From: Bryobacterales bacterium
GTDB lineage: Bacteria > Acidobacteriota > Terriglobia > Bryobacterales > Bryobacteraceae
Length of the DNA stretch: 64,000 nt
Assembly: GCA_020854055.1 (NCBI GenBank)
Contig: JADZGD010000064.1
Coordinates: 1-64,000, forward strand
Direction: 5' to 3'
Both the position numbers and the translations under genes were made by a program. Every line of letters starts with the position of its first letter. Positions within the stretch are counted from its first letter, which is position 1. Of this stretch, positions 34,311 to 43,185 are shown in pieces. The notes beneath the pieces were generated by a model that was not told where the DNA came from, searched no databases, and saw only the letters and a list, made by a program, of their open reading frames with translations.

Positions 34311-36701
34311 GTGAGTGTCGTGAGGTTTTTTGTTGTCTGGGGTGCGCTGTCACTGGGCATGATCGCTTCAGCGCAGACGATTGTGGTGGATTATCCCCGT
34401 GAAGGATCGATCTTCCCTCCGGAGATTACAGCGCCCACGTTCCTGTGGCGCGACAAGGACCCGGCGGCCACTCGCTGGCGGATCGAAATCCGTTTCAGCG
34501 ACGGCTCACAGCCGGCTCAATTTACCGTGCCGGGCGAACGGCTGCGGCTGGGCAGCATCGATCCGCGCTGCGTGTCGAATACCAATGAGCTGCCGAAACT
34601 GACGCCCGAACAGGCTGCGGCCCACACCTGGATTCCGGATGAAGCCGCCTGGGCCGCCATCAAGCAACACAGTGTGGAGAAACCCGCCGTCATTACCATT
34701 GCCGGCCTGCGTGGAGACCAGGCGGTTTCCCAGGGCCGCATCACGATCACCACCTCAAAAGATCCGGTCGGCGCGCCCATCTTCTATCGCGATGTGCCGC
34801 TGATGCCCGCCGAAACCGAGAAGGGTGTAATTCAACCGCTGGCTGCCAGCGCCATACGCCTGATCCGCTGGCGCATTCGCGACATCGGTCAGCCGAGCAG
34901 CCACTCTGTCATCGAAAACATGCCTACTTGCGCCAACTGTCACAGCTTCTCCATGGACGGCAAGACGCTGGGCATGGATCTGGACGGCCCGCAGAACAAC
35001 AAGGGCATGTATACGCTGGCCTCCATCCGCCCGGAGATGACCATCAACCCGCGCGACGTCATCGAGTGGAGCTCTTCCAAGGGCACGCTGGCGGGCAAGA
35101 TGCGTATCGGCTTCATGTCCCAGGTTTCGCCCGACGGCCGCTATGTAGTCACCCGGGTGAACGGCCTCGATCCCGATCCCGGCCAGAACGCCGGCAACCC
35201 GGATTACTACGTTGCCAACTTCACTAACTACAAGTTCCTCCAGGTCTTCTATCCCACGCGCGGTATCCTGGCCTGGTACAGCCGCTCTACCGGCCGTTTG
35301 CAGCCTCTTCCGGGCGCCGACGACCCCCGTTTTGTTCAGACCAGCGCCTTCTGGAGCCCTGACGGCAAGTACCTCATCTTCGGCCGCGATACCGCTCAGG
35401 ACGCTTACCCCCCGGGAGCGCCCCTGGCCAAATTCGCCAACGATCCCAATGAGCGCCAGGTGCGCTTCAGCCTCTACCGCATTCCATTTAATGAAGGACG
35501 CGGAGGCAAGGCCGAGCCGGTCCAGGGCGCTTCCAACAACGGCTGGAGCAACAACTTCCCCAAGGTTTCCCCCGACGGCAAATGGATCGTCTTCGTGCGC
35601 TGCCGCAACGGCCAGTTGATGCGCCCCGATGGTCAACTCTACATGGTGCCCTTTGAAGGCGGCACCGCCCGGCGCATGAACTGCAACATGACGCCCATGA
35701 ACTCCTGGCACAGCTTCTCGCCCAACGGCCGCTGGCTGGTATTTTCGTCAAAAAGCCGTTCTCCGTTCACCCGCATGTTCCTCACTCACATCGACGAGCG
35801 CGGCAACGATAGCCCGGCCATTCTCATCGACAACCCTACCGAGGCCAACCGGGCGGTGAACATCCCGGAGTTCGTTAACATACCGCCCGGCTATCTGCGC
35901 AAGATCAACGTGCCGGCGGTGGACCTCTATAAGAGAATCGACGCCGCCGCCGATCTGATGGCAAAGGGTGAGTATCAAGCCTCCGCGGCCGCCTGGCGGA
36001 AGGTGATCGAAGTGGAGCCAAACAACGCCAACGCCCGCAACAATCTGGGGATGACGCTGGCCCAAAGCGGGGAACTGGATGAGGCGATCCGCCAGTACCG
36101 GAAAGCGGTTGAGCTGAAAAAGGATTTCGTCCAGGCCCAAAGCAGCCTGGGCAGCACGCTGGCCATGAAGGGCCGGTTGCCCGATGCCGTCGCCGCCCTG
36201 CGCCGCGCCGTGGAGATGGATCCGTCCTACGCCTCGGCTCACAACAACCTGGGGCTGGCGCTGTTTCAAACCGGGCAAACGGGCGACGCCATTACGGAAT
36301 TCCGCAAGGCAGCGGAACTGAAGCCCGGCCTGGTTTCCGTGCACTCCAATCTGGGAAGCGCTCTGGCCACCGAGGGACGGCTGGCGGAGGCGATTGTTGA
36401 ATTTCGCAAGTCGATCGGGATCGATCCCAAACAGCCTAAGTCGCAGTTCAATCTGGGCGTGGCGCTGAGTCAGGCCGGGCTCAGCGGCGAGGCCATTCCC
36501 CATCTGCGCAAAGCGGTGGAACTCGATCCCAATTATGCGCAGGCGCGCTACGTGCTGGCGGACGCGCTCTACGCCGGTGGCCACGGCAAGGAAGCAGTAG
36601 CCGAGTGGCGCGAGGCTCTCCGTCTCAAGCCGGATTACCTGCCGGCCCCCGAATTGAAACAGGTGAAGGACCGCATCAGCCGCCTGGAAGCCGCAAAGTA
36701 A
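34311..36701 (+). CDS. exported protein with c-type heme motif, beta-propeller repeats and TPRs
   Basis: About 796 residues. GTG 34311 (or 34320) opens into a signal peptide (VRFFVVWGALSLGMIASAQ). A beta-sandwich-like N-terminal domain (residues 20-190) is followed by one covalent heme site, CANCH at residues 207-211. Next come TolB/PD40-type blades (SPDGRYVVTRVNG, SPDGKYLIFGRD, SPDGKWIVFVRC, SPNGRWLVFSSK) to about residue 520. About seven TPRs then run from residue 550 to the end (NARNNLGMTLAQSGELDEAI and repeats). The mix suggests a periplasmic electron-transfer or scaffold protein. It is co-directional with GH78 and SDR. Function is not known. Confidence 0.85.
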   Translation: MSVVRFFVVWGALSLGMIASAQTIVVDYPREGSIFPPEITAPTFLWRDKDPAATRWRIEIRFSDGSQPAQFTVPGERLRLGSIDPRCVSNTNELPKLTPEQAAAHTWIPDEAAWAAIKQHSVEKPAVITIAGLRGDQAVSQGRITITTSKDPVGAPIFYRDVPLMPAETEKGVIQPLAASAIRLIRWRIRDIGQPSSHSVIENMPTCANCHSFSMDGKTLGMDLDGPQNNKGMYTLASIRPEMTINPRDVIEWSSSKGTLAGKMRIGFMSQVSPDGRYVVTRVNGLDPDPGQNAGNPDYYVANFTNYKFLQVFYPTRGILAWYSRSTGRLQPLPGADDPRFVQTSAFWSPDGKYLIFGRDTAQDAYPPGAPLAKFANDPNERQVRFSLYRIPFNEGRGGKAEPVQGASNNGWSNNFPKVSPDGKWIVFVRCRNGQLMRPDGQLYMVPFEGGTARRMNCNMTPMNSWHSFSPNGRWLVFSSKSRSPFTRMFLTHIDERGNDSPAILIDNPTEANRAVNIPEFVNIPPGYLRKINVPAVDLYKRIDAAADLMAKGEYQASAAAWRKVIEVEPNNANARNNLGMTLAQSGELDEAIRQYRKAVELKKDFVQAQSSLGSTLAMKGRLPDAVAALRRAVEMDPSYASAHNNLGLALFQTGQTGDAITEFRKAAELKPGLVSVHSNLGSALATEGRLAEAIVEFRKSIGIDPKQPKSQFNLGVALSQAGLSGEAIPHLRKAVELDPNYAQARYVLADALYAGGHGKEAVAEWREALRLKPDYLPAPELKQVKDRISRLEAAK

Positions 36702-36714
36702 CCGGCTGGCGGTG

Positions 36715-37218
36715 CTACTTTGCCGTCTGGAACATGGCGATCGCTTCGATTTCCACCAGCAGTTCCGGGCGGCACAATGCGGCTTCAATGGCCGTGGATG
36801 CCGGCAGCGGATCAAGCTCCTGTTGCCGGTAAAAGCCGGTGCGCTCCTCGTTGAACGCGGCGTAGTCGCGGTCGATGTCCCGCAGATAACAGGTGGTCCG
36901 GACGACGTCGTGCCAGGTGGCGTTTTCGGCCTCGAGCAGCGCCGTGATGTTGGCCAGAGTGCGCCGCATCTGTGCCCGGAAATCGCCCGCGTGGACCGAA
37001 TCGCCTTTCTCGTCGATGCTGGCGGTGCCGGAAATCAGCAGGATCGCCAACCCGTTCAAGTCGATCCGCATCCCACGGGAAAACGAGCTCGGCCGCTCAT
37101 AGTCGTAGGCCTCGTTCAGGGCCGCAAGATTGCTGATGGCGCGCTTATGTACGTGGCCTTGCGCCAACTGGCTGAGAATATTGCTGTCGATCTTCATCTG
37201 GAGACTTTGTGTCATCAT
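36715..37218 (-). CDS. RidA/YjgF family protein
   Basis: About 167 residues, slightly longer than typical RidA. Family features: GDFRAQMRRTLANITALLEA, DVVRTTCYLRDI, and PASTAIEAALCRPELLVEIE with the Arg that binds carboxylates in imine deaminases. Two adjacent ATGs (37213-37218) precede MTQSLQMKID; neither has a strong ribosome site. RidA proteins hydrolyse reactive enamine/imine intermediates; subgroup members act in sugar or aromatic catabolism. It diverges from the second rhamnosidase. Confidence 0.82.
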   Translation of the reverse strand: MMTQSLQMKIDSNILSQLAQGHVHKRAISNLAALNEAYDYERPSSFSRGMRIDLNGLAILLISGTASIDEKGDSVHAGDFRAQMRRTLANITALLEAENATWHDVVRTTCYLRDIDRDYAAFNEERTGFYRQQELDPLPASTAIEAALCRPELLVEIEAIAMFQTAK

Positions 37219-37267
37219 TTTAGCGAAAGACTTAAACAAGTTTCGAAAGTGAGGTCTTCGGATCCGG

Positions 37268-40200
37268 ATGACTGAAATACGGCTGGCAATTCCACTCGCG
37301 TTGACGCTGTTTGCAGGCGCGCTCCAGGGCGCATCCGTGCGCCCCGCGGCGCTCCGCTGCGACTTCCGTACCAATCCGCAAGGCATCGATGATCGCCATC
37401 CGCGCCTCAGTTGGATCCTCGAACCGCTCGATCCATCGGCCCGCGGCCTCAATCAGAGCGCGTATCAGGTCGTCGCCTCCGCCGGCGCCGAACTGTGGAA
37501 CAGTGGCAAGGTCACCTCGGATCAGTCCGTGCAAGTGGTCTACGCCGGCAAGCCGCTCACCTCCCGTATGCAGGTTACCTGGAAGGTGCGAGTGTGGGAT
37601 CAGGATGGCAAGGTCTCCGAATGGAGCCAGCCCGCGCATTGGACGATGGGCCTGCTGGAGCCGGGCGATTGGAAAGGGCAGTGGATCGGGTTGGATCAGA
37701 CCGCGATTTACCGCAATCCCGACAGCCCGTTTGCCAATCTCATTGGAGCGCGCTGGATCTGGCCTCGCACAGGCCCCCGCGTGGCCATCTCTTTCGATGT
37801 GCCGCCGAAGGCCCGCCTGCGCCGGGCCTTCGCGGTAGCCGCCGGTTCAGGCTCATTCGTGCTGGAGTTGAACGGCCGCCAGGTGGGGAAGGGAAGGGCC
37901 GGGTCCCTGTTGCCGGAGTACGACCTGGCGGGCGCGGTGCGCCCCGGCAAGAACGAGTTTGCCGCGAACCTTACCGCCGGCAAGACCGGGCCCGATGCCT
38001 GGATCGCCGCGCTACGGCTGGAGTTCGACGGCCACGAACCCATGGTGATCCGCACCGGCAGCGGCTGGAACGGTGTGGAAGACGTTGGTCCCTACGGCAT
38101 GGCGCCCCGGGGTGAAGTCGGCCTGATGCAGGATCATGCCCTGCCGGCGCGCCACCTGCGCCGTGAGTTCACCGTCGACAAGAAGGTTCGCCGGGCTGTA
38201 GTCTCCTTTTCCGGGCTTGGTCTTTCCGAACTCTATCTGAATGGCCGAAAGGTGGGTGATGACGTGCTCTCCCCCAACCTGACCGAATACTCCAAGCGCG
38301 TCTTCTACGTCACCCACGATGTCACCGGCTACCTGCGGCAGGGAGCGAACGCCATCGGGCTGCTTCTTGGCAACGGGCGCTATCATGCGCCACGTTCCAC
38401 CAGGCCACAGGTGGGCCAGGATTACGGCAGCCCCAAGGCGCTGCTGCAACTGGATGTGGAGTACGAAGACGGCTCCACCTCGCAGGTCGTGACCGATACG
38501 GCCTGGAAGGTGACCGCGTCCGGCCCCATCCTCGCCAACAACGAGTTCGACGGAGAAGAGTATGATGCCCGCCGGGAAATGCCCGGCTCGGCGATGCCCG
38601 GCTACGATGACAGCCACTGGCAACAAGCGCAGGTGGTTGCCGCCCCCGGTGGCGTCCTGGCCGCGCAGATGATGGAGCCGTTGAAGGTGACCGAGACTCT
38701 GCATCCGGTGAAACTCACCCGCCGCCGTCCGGGCGTGTGGATTTTCGATATGGGCCAGAACATGGTGGGCTGGTGCCGGTTGCGTGTCTCCGGGAAAGCC
38801 GGGACGAAACTGGTGTTGCGGCATGCCGAGACACTGGCGCCCGATGGCGGCCTCTACGTTGATAATCTGCGCTCGGCCCGCGCTACCGACACCTACATCC
38901 TCAAGGGGCAGGGCCAGGAGGTCTGGGAGCCGCGCTTTACCTATCACGGTTTCCGCTACGTCGAGTTAATCGGTTATCCCGGCGAGCCCAAACTCACCTC
39001 GCTCGAAGGCCGCGTGGTCCATGACGCGCTGACTCCAACTTCGAGTTTTGAGACGTCGAACACGGTTCTCAACCACATCCACCGCAATATGATTTGGGGA
39101 TTTCGCGGCAACTACCGCAGCATTCCCACCGATTGTCCGCAACGCGACGAGCGCCAGGGCTGGCTCGGCGACCGCTCGCTCGACAGCCTGTCGGAATCTT
39201 ACCTGTTCGACGTCGCCGCGTTCTACGAAAAGTGGATGCAGGATATCGCCGATACACAGACGGCCGAAGGCAGCGTCCCCGATGTTGCGCCCAGCTACTG
39301 GAGGGTCTACAGAGACGACGTCACCTGGCCTGCCACTTTCCTGCTGATCCACCAGATGCTCTATGACCAGTACGGGGACAAACGTGTCCTCGCCCGGGAT
39401 TATCCTGCCATGCGGCGGTGGATCGCCTATATGCAGACCAAGTACGAGAAGGACGGTCTGATGCCGCGTGACGAGTACGGCGACTGGTGCGTGCCGCCCG
39501 AATCGCCCGAACTCATCGCCACCCACGACCCGGCGCGTAAAACGGCGGGAGACTTTCTCGGCTCAGCCTACTTCTACCATCTGCTGCGGCTCATGTCGCG
39601 CTTCGCCACCATTTTGGAGAGGCCCACCGAGGCGCGCCGGTATGCAGCCGGGGCCGAAGCCATGCGCGCCGCCTTTGAACGCAAGTACTTTAACGCGCAA
39701 CTCGGTTACTACAGCAACGGAACGCAAACCTCCACCGTGCTGCCGCTGGCGTTCGGCATCACGCCGCCGGCCAACCAACAGCGGGTTTTCGATCATCTGA
39801 TCGCAAAAATTGAGAACGAAACGAAAGGACACATCGGCGTCGGTCTGATCGGCGCGCAATGGCTGGTGCGGCTACTGTCGGATCGTGGCCGTACCGATGT
39901 CGCCTACCGCATGACAACCGAGGAGACATACCCAAGCTGGGGCTACATGATTCGCAAGGGCGCCACCACCATCTGGGAACTCTGGAACGGCGACACCGCC
40001 GACCCGTCGATGAACTCTCACAACCATCTGATGATGGTCGGAGACCTGGGCGCGTGGATGTACGGCTATCTTGGCGGCATTCGTAGCGATCCGGAAAAGC
40101 CCGGCTTCCGTCATATCCTCATCCGGCCTTACATGCCCGATGGGTTGGCCTTCACACGGGCATCTTTCCGCTCGCAATACGGCAACATCGCGACCGCCTG

Positions 40201-40414
40201 GCGCCGCAGCGGCGCCGGTGTAGAACTTGATGTGCGGATCCCGCCCAACACCACCGCCAGCCTGATGATTCCGGCTTCGGGCTCCGGTGCGGTTACCGAG
40301 TCCGGCGTGCTGGCAAAAAGCGCCCGGGGTGTACGGTTTGAGCGGATGGAAAGCGGCCTGGCGGTATTCACCCTGGGCTCCGGCAACTACCGCTTCCACT
40401 CTTCCAGCAAGTGA
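37268..40414 (+). CDS. alpha-L-rhamnosidase, GH78, exported (second copy)
   Basis: 1048 residues with a signal peptide (IRLAIPLALTLFAGALQGAS). Same layout as the first GH78 (LRCDFRTNPQGIDDRHPRLS; FDMGQNMVGWCRL; TDCPQRDERQGWLGDRSLD; WGYMIRKGATTIWELWNGD) but without the discoidin-like insert. The two share many blocks yet differ throughout, an old duplication or independent gains rather than a recent copy. Together they probably cover different rhamnosyl linkages. The IclR/PBP-type regulator follows about 200 bases downstream in the same direction. Confidence 0.93.
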   Translation: MTEIRLAIPLALTLFAGALQGASVRPAALRCDFRTNPQGIDDRHPRLSWILEPLDPSARGLNQSAYQVVASAGAELWNSGKVTSDQSVQVVYAGKPLTSRMQVTWKVRVWDQDGKVSEWSQPAHWTMGLLEPGDWKGQWIGLDQTAIYRNPDSPFANLIGARWIWPRTGPRVAISFDVPPKARLRRAFAVAAGSGSFVLELNGRQVGKGRAGSLLPEYDLAGAVRPGKNEFAANLTAGKTGPDAWIAALRLEFDGHEPMVIRTGSGWNGVEDVGPYGMAPRGEVGLMQDHALPARHLRREFTVDKKVRRAVVSFSGLGLSELYLNGRKVGDDVLSPNLTEYSKRVFYVTHDVTGYLRQGANAIGLLLGNGRYHAPRSTRPQVGQDYGSPKALLQLDVEYEDGSTSQVVTDTAWKVTASGPILANNEFDGEEYDARREMPGSAMPGYDDSHWQQAQVVAAPGGVLAAQMMEPLKVTETLHPVKLTRRRPGVWIFDMGQNMVGWCRLRVSGKAGTKLVLRHAETLAPDGGLYVDNLRSARATDTYILKGQGQEVWEPRFTYHGFRYVELIGYPGEPKLTSLEGRVVHDALTPTSSFETSNTVLNHIHRNMIWGFRGNYRSIPTDCPQRDERQGWLGDRSLDSLSESYLFDVAAFYEKWMQDIADTQTAEGSVPDVAPSYWRVYRDDVTWPATFLLIHQMLYDQYGDKRVLARDYPAMRRWIAYMQTKYEKDGLMPRDEYGDWCVPPESPELIATHDPARKTAGDFLGSAYFYHLLRLMSRFATILERPTEARRYAAGAEAMRAAFERKYFNAQLGYYSNGTQTSTVLPLAFGITPPANQQRVFDHLIAKIENETKGHIGVGLIGAQWLVRLLSDRGRTDVAYRMTTEETYPSWGYMIRKGATTIWELWNGDTADPSMNSHNHLMMVGDLGAWMYGYLGGIRSDPEKPGFRHILIRPYMPDGLAFTRASFRSQYGNIATAWRRSGAGVELDVRIPPNTTASLMIPASGSGAVTESGVLAKSARGVRFERMESGLAVFTLGSGNYRFHSSSK

Positions 40415-40452
40415 AAGCGGCAACCGGCTCGATTGTTTACTTGTTAATAAAC

Positions 40453-40481
40453 TTGACGTTTAGTTTCCCCTGTGTCATTCT
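40453..40481 (+). promoter_or_regulatory. candidate sigma-70 promoter for the regulator gene
   Basis: TTGACG at 40453-40458 and CATTCT at 40476-40481 with a 17-base spacer. The -35 is good, the -10 weak. It lies in the 201-base interval between GH78 and the regulator, upstream of both palindromes. Confidence 0.35.
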
Positions 40482-40512
40482 GAACGGCGGAAGAAAAGCA
40501 ATCGATAGTAAT

Positions 40513-40533
40513 ACGAATCAAGTTGTGATTCGT
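40513..40533. promoter_or_regulatory. operator-like inverted repeat
   Basis: ACGAATCA, 5-base spacer, TGATTCGT: an exact 8-bp dyad with half-sites two helical turns long in total. It lies about 80 bases before the regulator's GTG and 30 bases after the candidate -10, a fit for autoregulation by a dimeric winged-helix protein. Confidence 0.55.
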
Positions 40534-40586
40534 TTGGTAGCGATCTCGTACTAAAATCTTCCGTTTTGGTTCGAAGTCTCGAGGAA

Positions 40587-40602
40587 CGTTCCCGCGGGAA
40601 CG
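40587..40602. promoter_or_regulatory. perfect 16-bp palindrome at the ribosome-site end of the leader
   Basis: CGTTCCCGCGGGAACG reads the same on both strands and ends 13 bases before the GTG at 40616. Either a second operator or an RNA hairpin that could mask the GAGGGAAG ribosome site just after it. Confidence 0.55.
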
Positions 40603-40615
40603 AGGGAAGCATGCC

Positions 40616-41776
40616 GTGAGCAACGAAGTAGAGAGGCGGTATTTTGTTGAAGCTGCCGCCAAGGCGCTGGATGTACTGGAAAGCTTTAACGGCTTCGACG
40701 AAGAATTGACCACCAGCGAGATCGTACGCCGGGTGGGACTTACCTACTGCTCGGCCTTCCGCCTGCTCTATACGCTGGAAAAGCGCGGCTACGTAATGCG
40801 TACCGAAGGAGCCAAGCGCTACCGTTTGACTCCCTCGCGCAAACGGTTTCGCATCGGCTACGCGGCGCTGGGCCGTTCCTGCCCGCACTCGCAGGAGATC
40901 TCGCGCGGAATGGTGCTGGCAGCGCGCGCCTACGGCGTTGACCTGCTGCTGCGAGACAACGAGTTCAGTCCGGCCAAAGCGCTGGTGAATGTGGATGGCT
41001 TCCTGGAAGAGCGCGTCCACATGGTGATTGAACACCAGTGGAGCGATGCCGCCGCCGAGGCCATCTCGTCGCATTGCCGCAAAGCCGGCGTGCCGCTGAT
41101 GGCGCTTGACTTCATGCACCCGGACGCCTACTACTACGGCAATGACGATTCATCCGCCGGTAAGCTGAGCGGCCAGTTTCTGCGGCGCTGGACAGACGAG
41201 CGCGGGGAGGAGGCCGAGCGCATTCTGGTGATTCCTCCGCGCGGCACCAGTTCCAATCGCCAGGCGTATCTGACGGGCGTCCGCAGCGGCCGGCGGCAGC
41301 GCTGCGGGAATGCGACTCCACTGGAGGTGATTTCCACCGGCGGACTCTCCACCAGCGATGCATACCGGGCCACCAAGGCCGCCCTTCGTCCGCATGATTC
41401 GCACCGCTCGCTGCTGATTGCCGCCGGTGCGGACGCCTATGCGATCGGCAGCGGCCGCGCCGCTTTGAAGGCCGGACTGGGCCGGGACGTGGCCGTTATC
41501 GGCATGGGAGGCGGCTCGGCCGGCAGGAATCAGATGCTGCGCGAGGAGGCGCTCCGCGCCGCCGTGGCCAGTTTTCCTGAAACGTATGGCGACCGGGTTC
41601 TCTCGCTCGCCTTGCGCATCCTTCAAGGAGAATCCGTCCCCCGGGTCCAGTACACCGAGCACGTGCTGCTCACCTGTTCCAACGTCCGGCAATACTACCC
41701 CGGCGGCGTGCATCGCGAGCCGCGCGGCAACCGGCAGTCTTCGCGCCGTTTGGCGGCGGTTGCCTGCGTCGGCTAA
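40616..41776 (+). CDS. regulator with IclR-type winged helix fused to a periplasmic-binding-protein-like sensor
   Basis: 386 residues. Residues about 10-80 are an IclR-type winged helix (AAKALDVLESF, LTTSEIVRRVGLTYCSAFRLLY, LEKRGYVMR). From about 95 to 350 the protein follows sugar-binding-protein/LacI effector domains instead of the IclR sensor: GVDLLLRDNEFSPAKAL, MVIEHQWSDAAAEAISSHCR and ALKAGLGRDVAVIGMGGG near the end. So DNA binding is IclR-like and sensing is sugar-PBP-like, cytosolic, with no signal peptide. GTG start; an ATG at 40611 would give only two codons. Next to two GH78 genes it probably senses rhamnose or an oligosaccharide (inference). Confidence 0.78.
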   Translation: MSNEVERRYFVEAAAKALDVLESFNGFDEELTTSEIVRRVGLTYCSAFRLLYTLEKRGYVMRTEGAKRYRLTPSRKRFRIGYAALGRSCPHSQEISRGMVLAARAYGVDLLLRDNEFSPAKALVNVDGFLEERVHMVIEHQWSDAAAEAISSHCRKAGVPLMALDFMHPDAYYYGNDDSSAGKLSGQFLRRWTDERGEEAERILVIPPRGTSSNRQAYLTGVRSGRRQRCGNATPLEVISTGGLSTSDAYRATKAALRPHDSHRSLLIAAGADAYAIGSGRAALKAGLGRDVAVIGMGGGSAGRNQMLREEALRAAVASFPETYGDRVLSLALRILQGESVPRVQYTEHVLLTCSNVRQYYPGGVHREPRGNRQSSRRLAAVACVG

Positions 41777-41812
41777 CTCCGGCGGTTCGTGCTTGCCGCC
41801 GGGTCGGGGCGG

Positions 41813-43054
41813 TCACTCCTCCGCGGCCCATTTCACGCTGTGATCGGAGCCCACGGCCAGCGTTTGCCGGGGCGACTCGATCTCGAAAAAGCTCCACGGG
41901 CCGGGAATCCAGGGATAGCGCTCCACCACAGACTCGTCCACGTCGATTCCGAGGCCCGGTTTCCTGGGAACCATCAGATCTCCACTGCCGATTTCGAGCG
42001 GTTCCCGCAGGATTTCGGAAGCCAGCGCGAATTCGTACATTCCCGTCCTGCCAGGCGCCGAGTAGCAGGGATACTCCAGCCACTCGACAACGTGCTCCGG
42101 CCAGCACACGCCTAGGTGCGCGGCAGCCAGCAGTTCGAGCGCGGTGCCCCAACTGTGAAAGGCGAACCGCAGTCCTTCGCGCGCGATCTCGTTGAACAGG
42201 CGCCGGCCGGTGGGGTATCCTCCCTGGCAAACGATATCCATTTGAACGTAATCCACGCAGCCGGTGAGGATCAGGTCGAGGTAGCGCGCCTCGGTGGGCT
42301 CATGTTCGCCGGCCGCCACGGGCATCAGATCGAGTTCCTTCAGCTTGCGGTAGCAGTGATGGTCGCCGGGTGGAAAAGGCTCCTCCAGCCAGGCCAGATC
42401 GCACTGTGTGAGTTGTTCGGCGAGGCCGATGATTTCGCTTTGGGAGTAGCTGCGATCTCCCATCCTCCACCAGGTGTGGGCGTCCATCATCAGGTCGCAA
42501 TCCGGGCCGGCCGCCCGACGGACCTGGCGCGCCGTCTCGAGATCCTGGGCGGGTCCCATCCCCGGCCGGAATTTGTAAGCGCGAAATCCCAGCTTTCCGA
42601 TTGCGGAGGCCTCCTCGGCATACTTTTCGGGCGCCATGTACATGCCGGCGCTGCCATAGAGCCGGATGCGGTCTCGTACTCGTCCTCCCAGCAGTTCGGA
42701 GACGGGCACGCCTCGGTCCTTTCCAACCAGATCGTAGAGGGCGATCTCTACCGCGCAATAGAGCCGGGTGAGAGCCGTGTTGCTGCCGCAGACATCGAGA
42801 AACTGGATGCGCAACGCGTCGGGATCGGCCAGTGAACGCCCTTCCAGGAATCCGGCGATTACGGTTTCGATCTTCCGGGCGGCCTCTTCGGTTGCAGGAC
42901 CCGGCGCATAGCCGGTCAATCCGTTGTCGGCCTCCACGCGGATCAGCATCGCGTCGCGCTTCAGAATCGTTCGCTGCCCTCCGAAGTAAGCCAGCTTCAG
43001 GGGTTCCGCCAGCGGACAGGATAGAAGAAATGGGCGGACGCGGCGAATCTTCAT
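41813..43054 (-). CDS. mandelate racemase/muconate-lactonizing-enzyme family protein (sugar-acid dehydratase-like)
   Basis: 413 residues, enolase superfamily. Capping domain first, then the barrel: KFRPGMG (a K-x-R pair at the usual K-x-K position), metal ligands in LMMDAHTWW (Asp), WLEEPFPP (Glu) and AAGEHEP (Glu), and His in FAFHSWGTALEL. This set fits acid-sugar dehydratases of the MR subgroup; L-rhamnonate or a related acid is a reasonable substrate given the neighbouring rhamnosidases, but the specificity is not shown. Unlike the dehydratase at 20528 it has no export signal. It is convergent with the regulator, 36 bases apart. Confidence 0.82.
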   Translation of the reverse strand: MKIRRVRPFLLSCPLAEPLKLAYFGGQRTILKRDAMLIRVEADNGLTGYAPGPATEEAARKIETVIAGFLEGRSLADPDALRIQFLDVCGSNTALTRLYCAVEIALYDLVGKDRGVPVSELLGGRVRDRIRLYGSAGMYMAPEKYAEEASAIGKLGFRAYKFRPGMGPAQDLETARQVRRAAGPDCDLMMDAHTWWRMGDRSYSQSEIIGLAEQLTQCDLAWLEEPFPPGDHHCYRKLKELDLMPVAAGEHEPTEARYLDLILTGCVDYVQMDIVCQGGYPTGRRLFNEIAREGLRFAFHSWGTALELLAAAHLGVCWPEHVVEWLEYPCYSAPGRTGMYEFALASEILREPLEIGSGDLMVPRKPGLGIDVDESVVERYPWIPGPWSFFEIESPRQTLAVGSDHSVKWAAEE

Positions 43055-43185
43055 ATATCGGATTTTACACGCCGTTGATCTTAACTAGAGGCAAAAATGC
43101 CGGGCGCCAGTCAGGCGCCCGGCCGAGAAGCATCCACAAATCGTTCCGAATCGGGATTTGTGACTATGGAGGAGATCATTCTAAG

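Noticed and set aside
37219-37267. imperfect CGAAA/TTTCG dyad between RidA and GH78
   Set aside because: Needs a bulge and has short arms; too weak to list as an operator.
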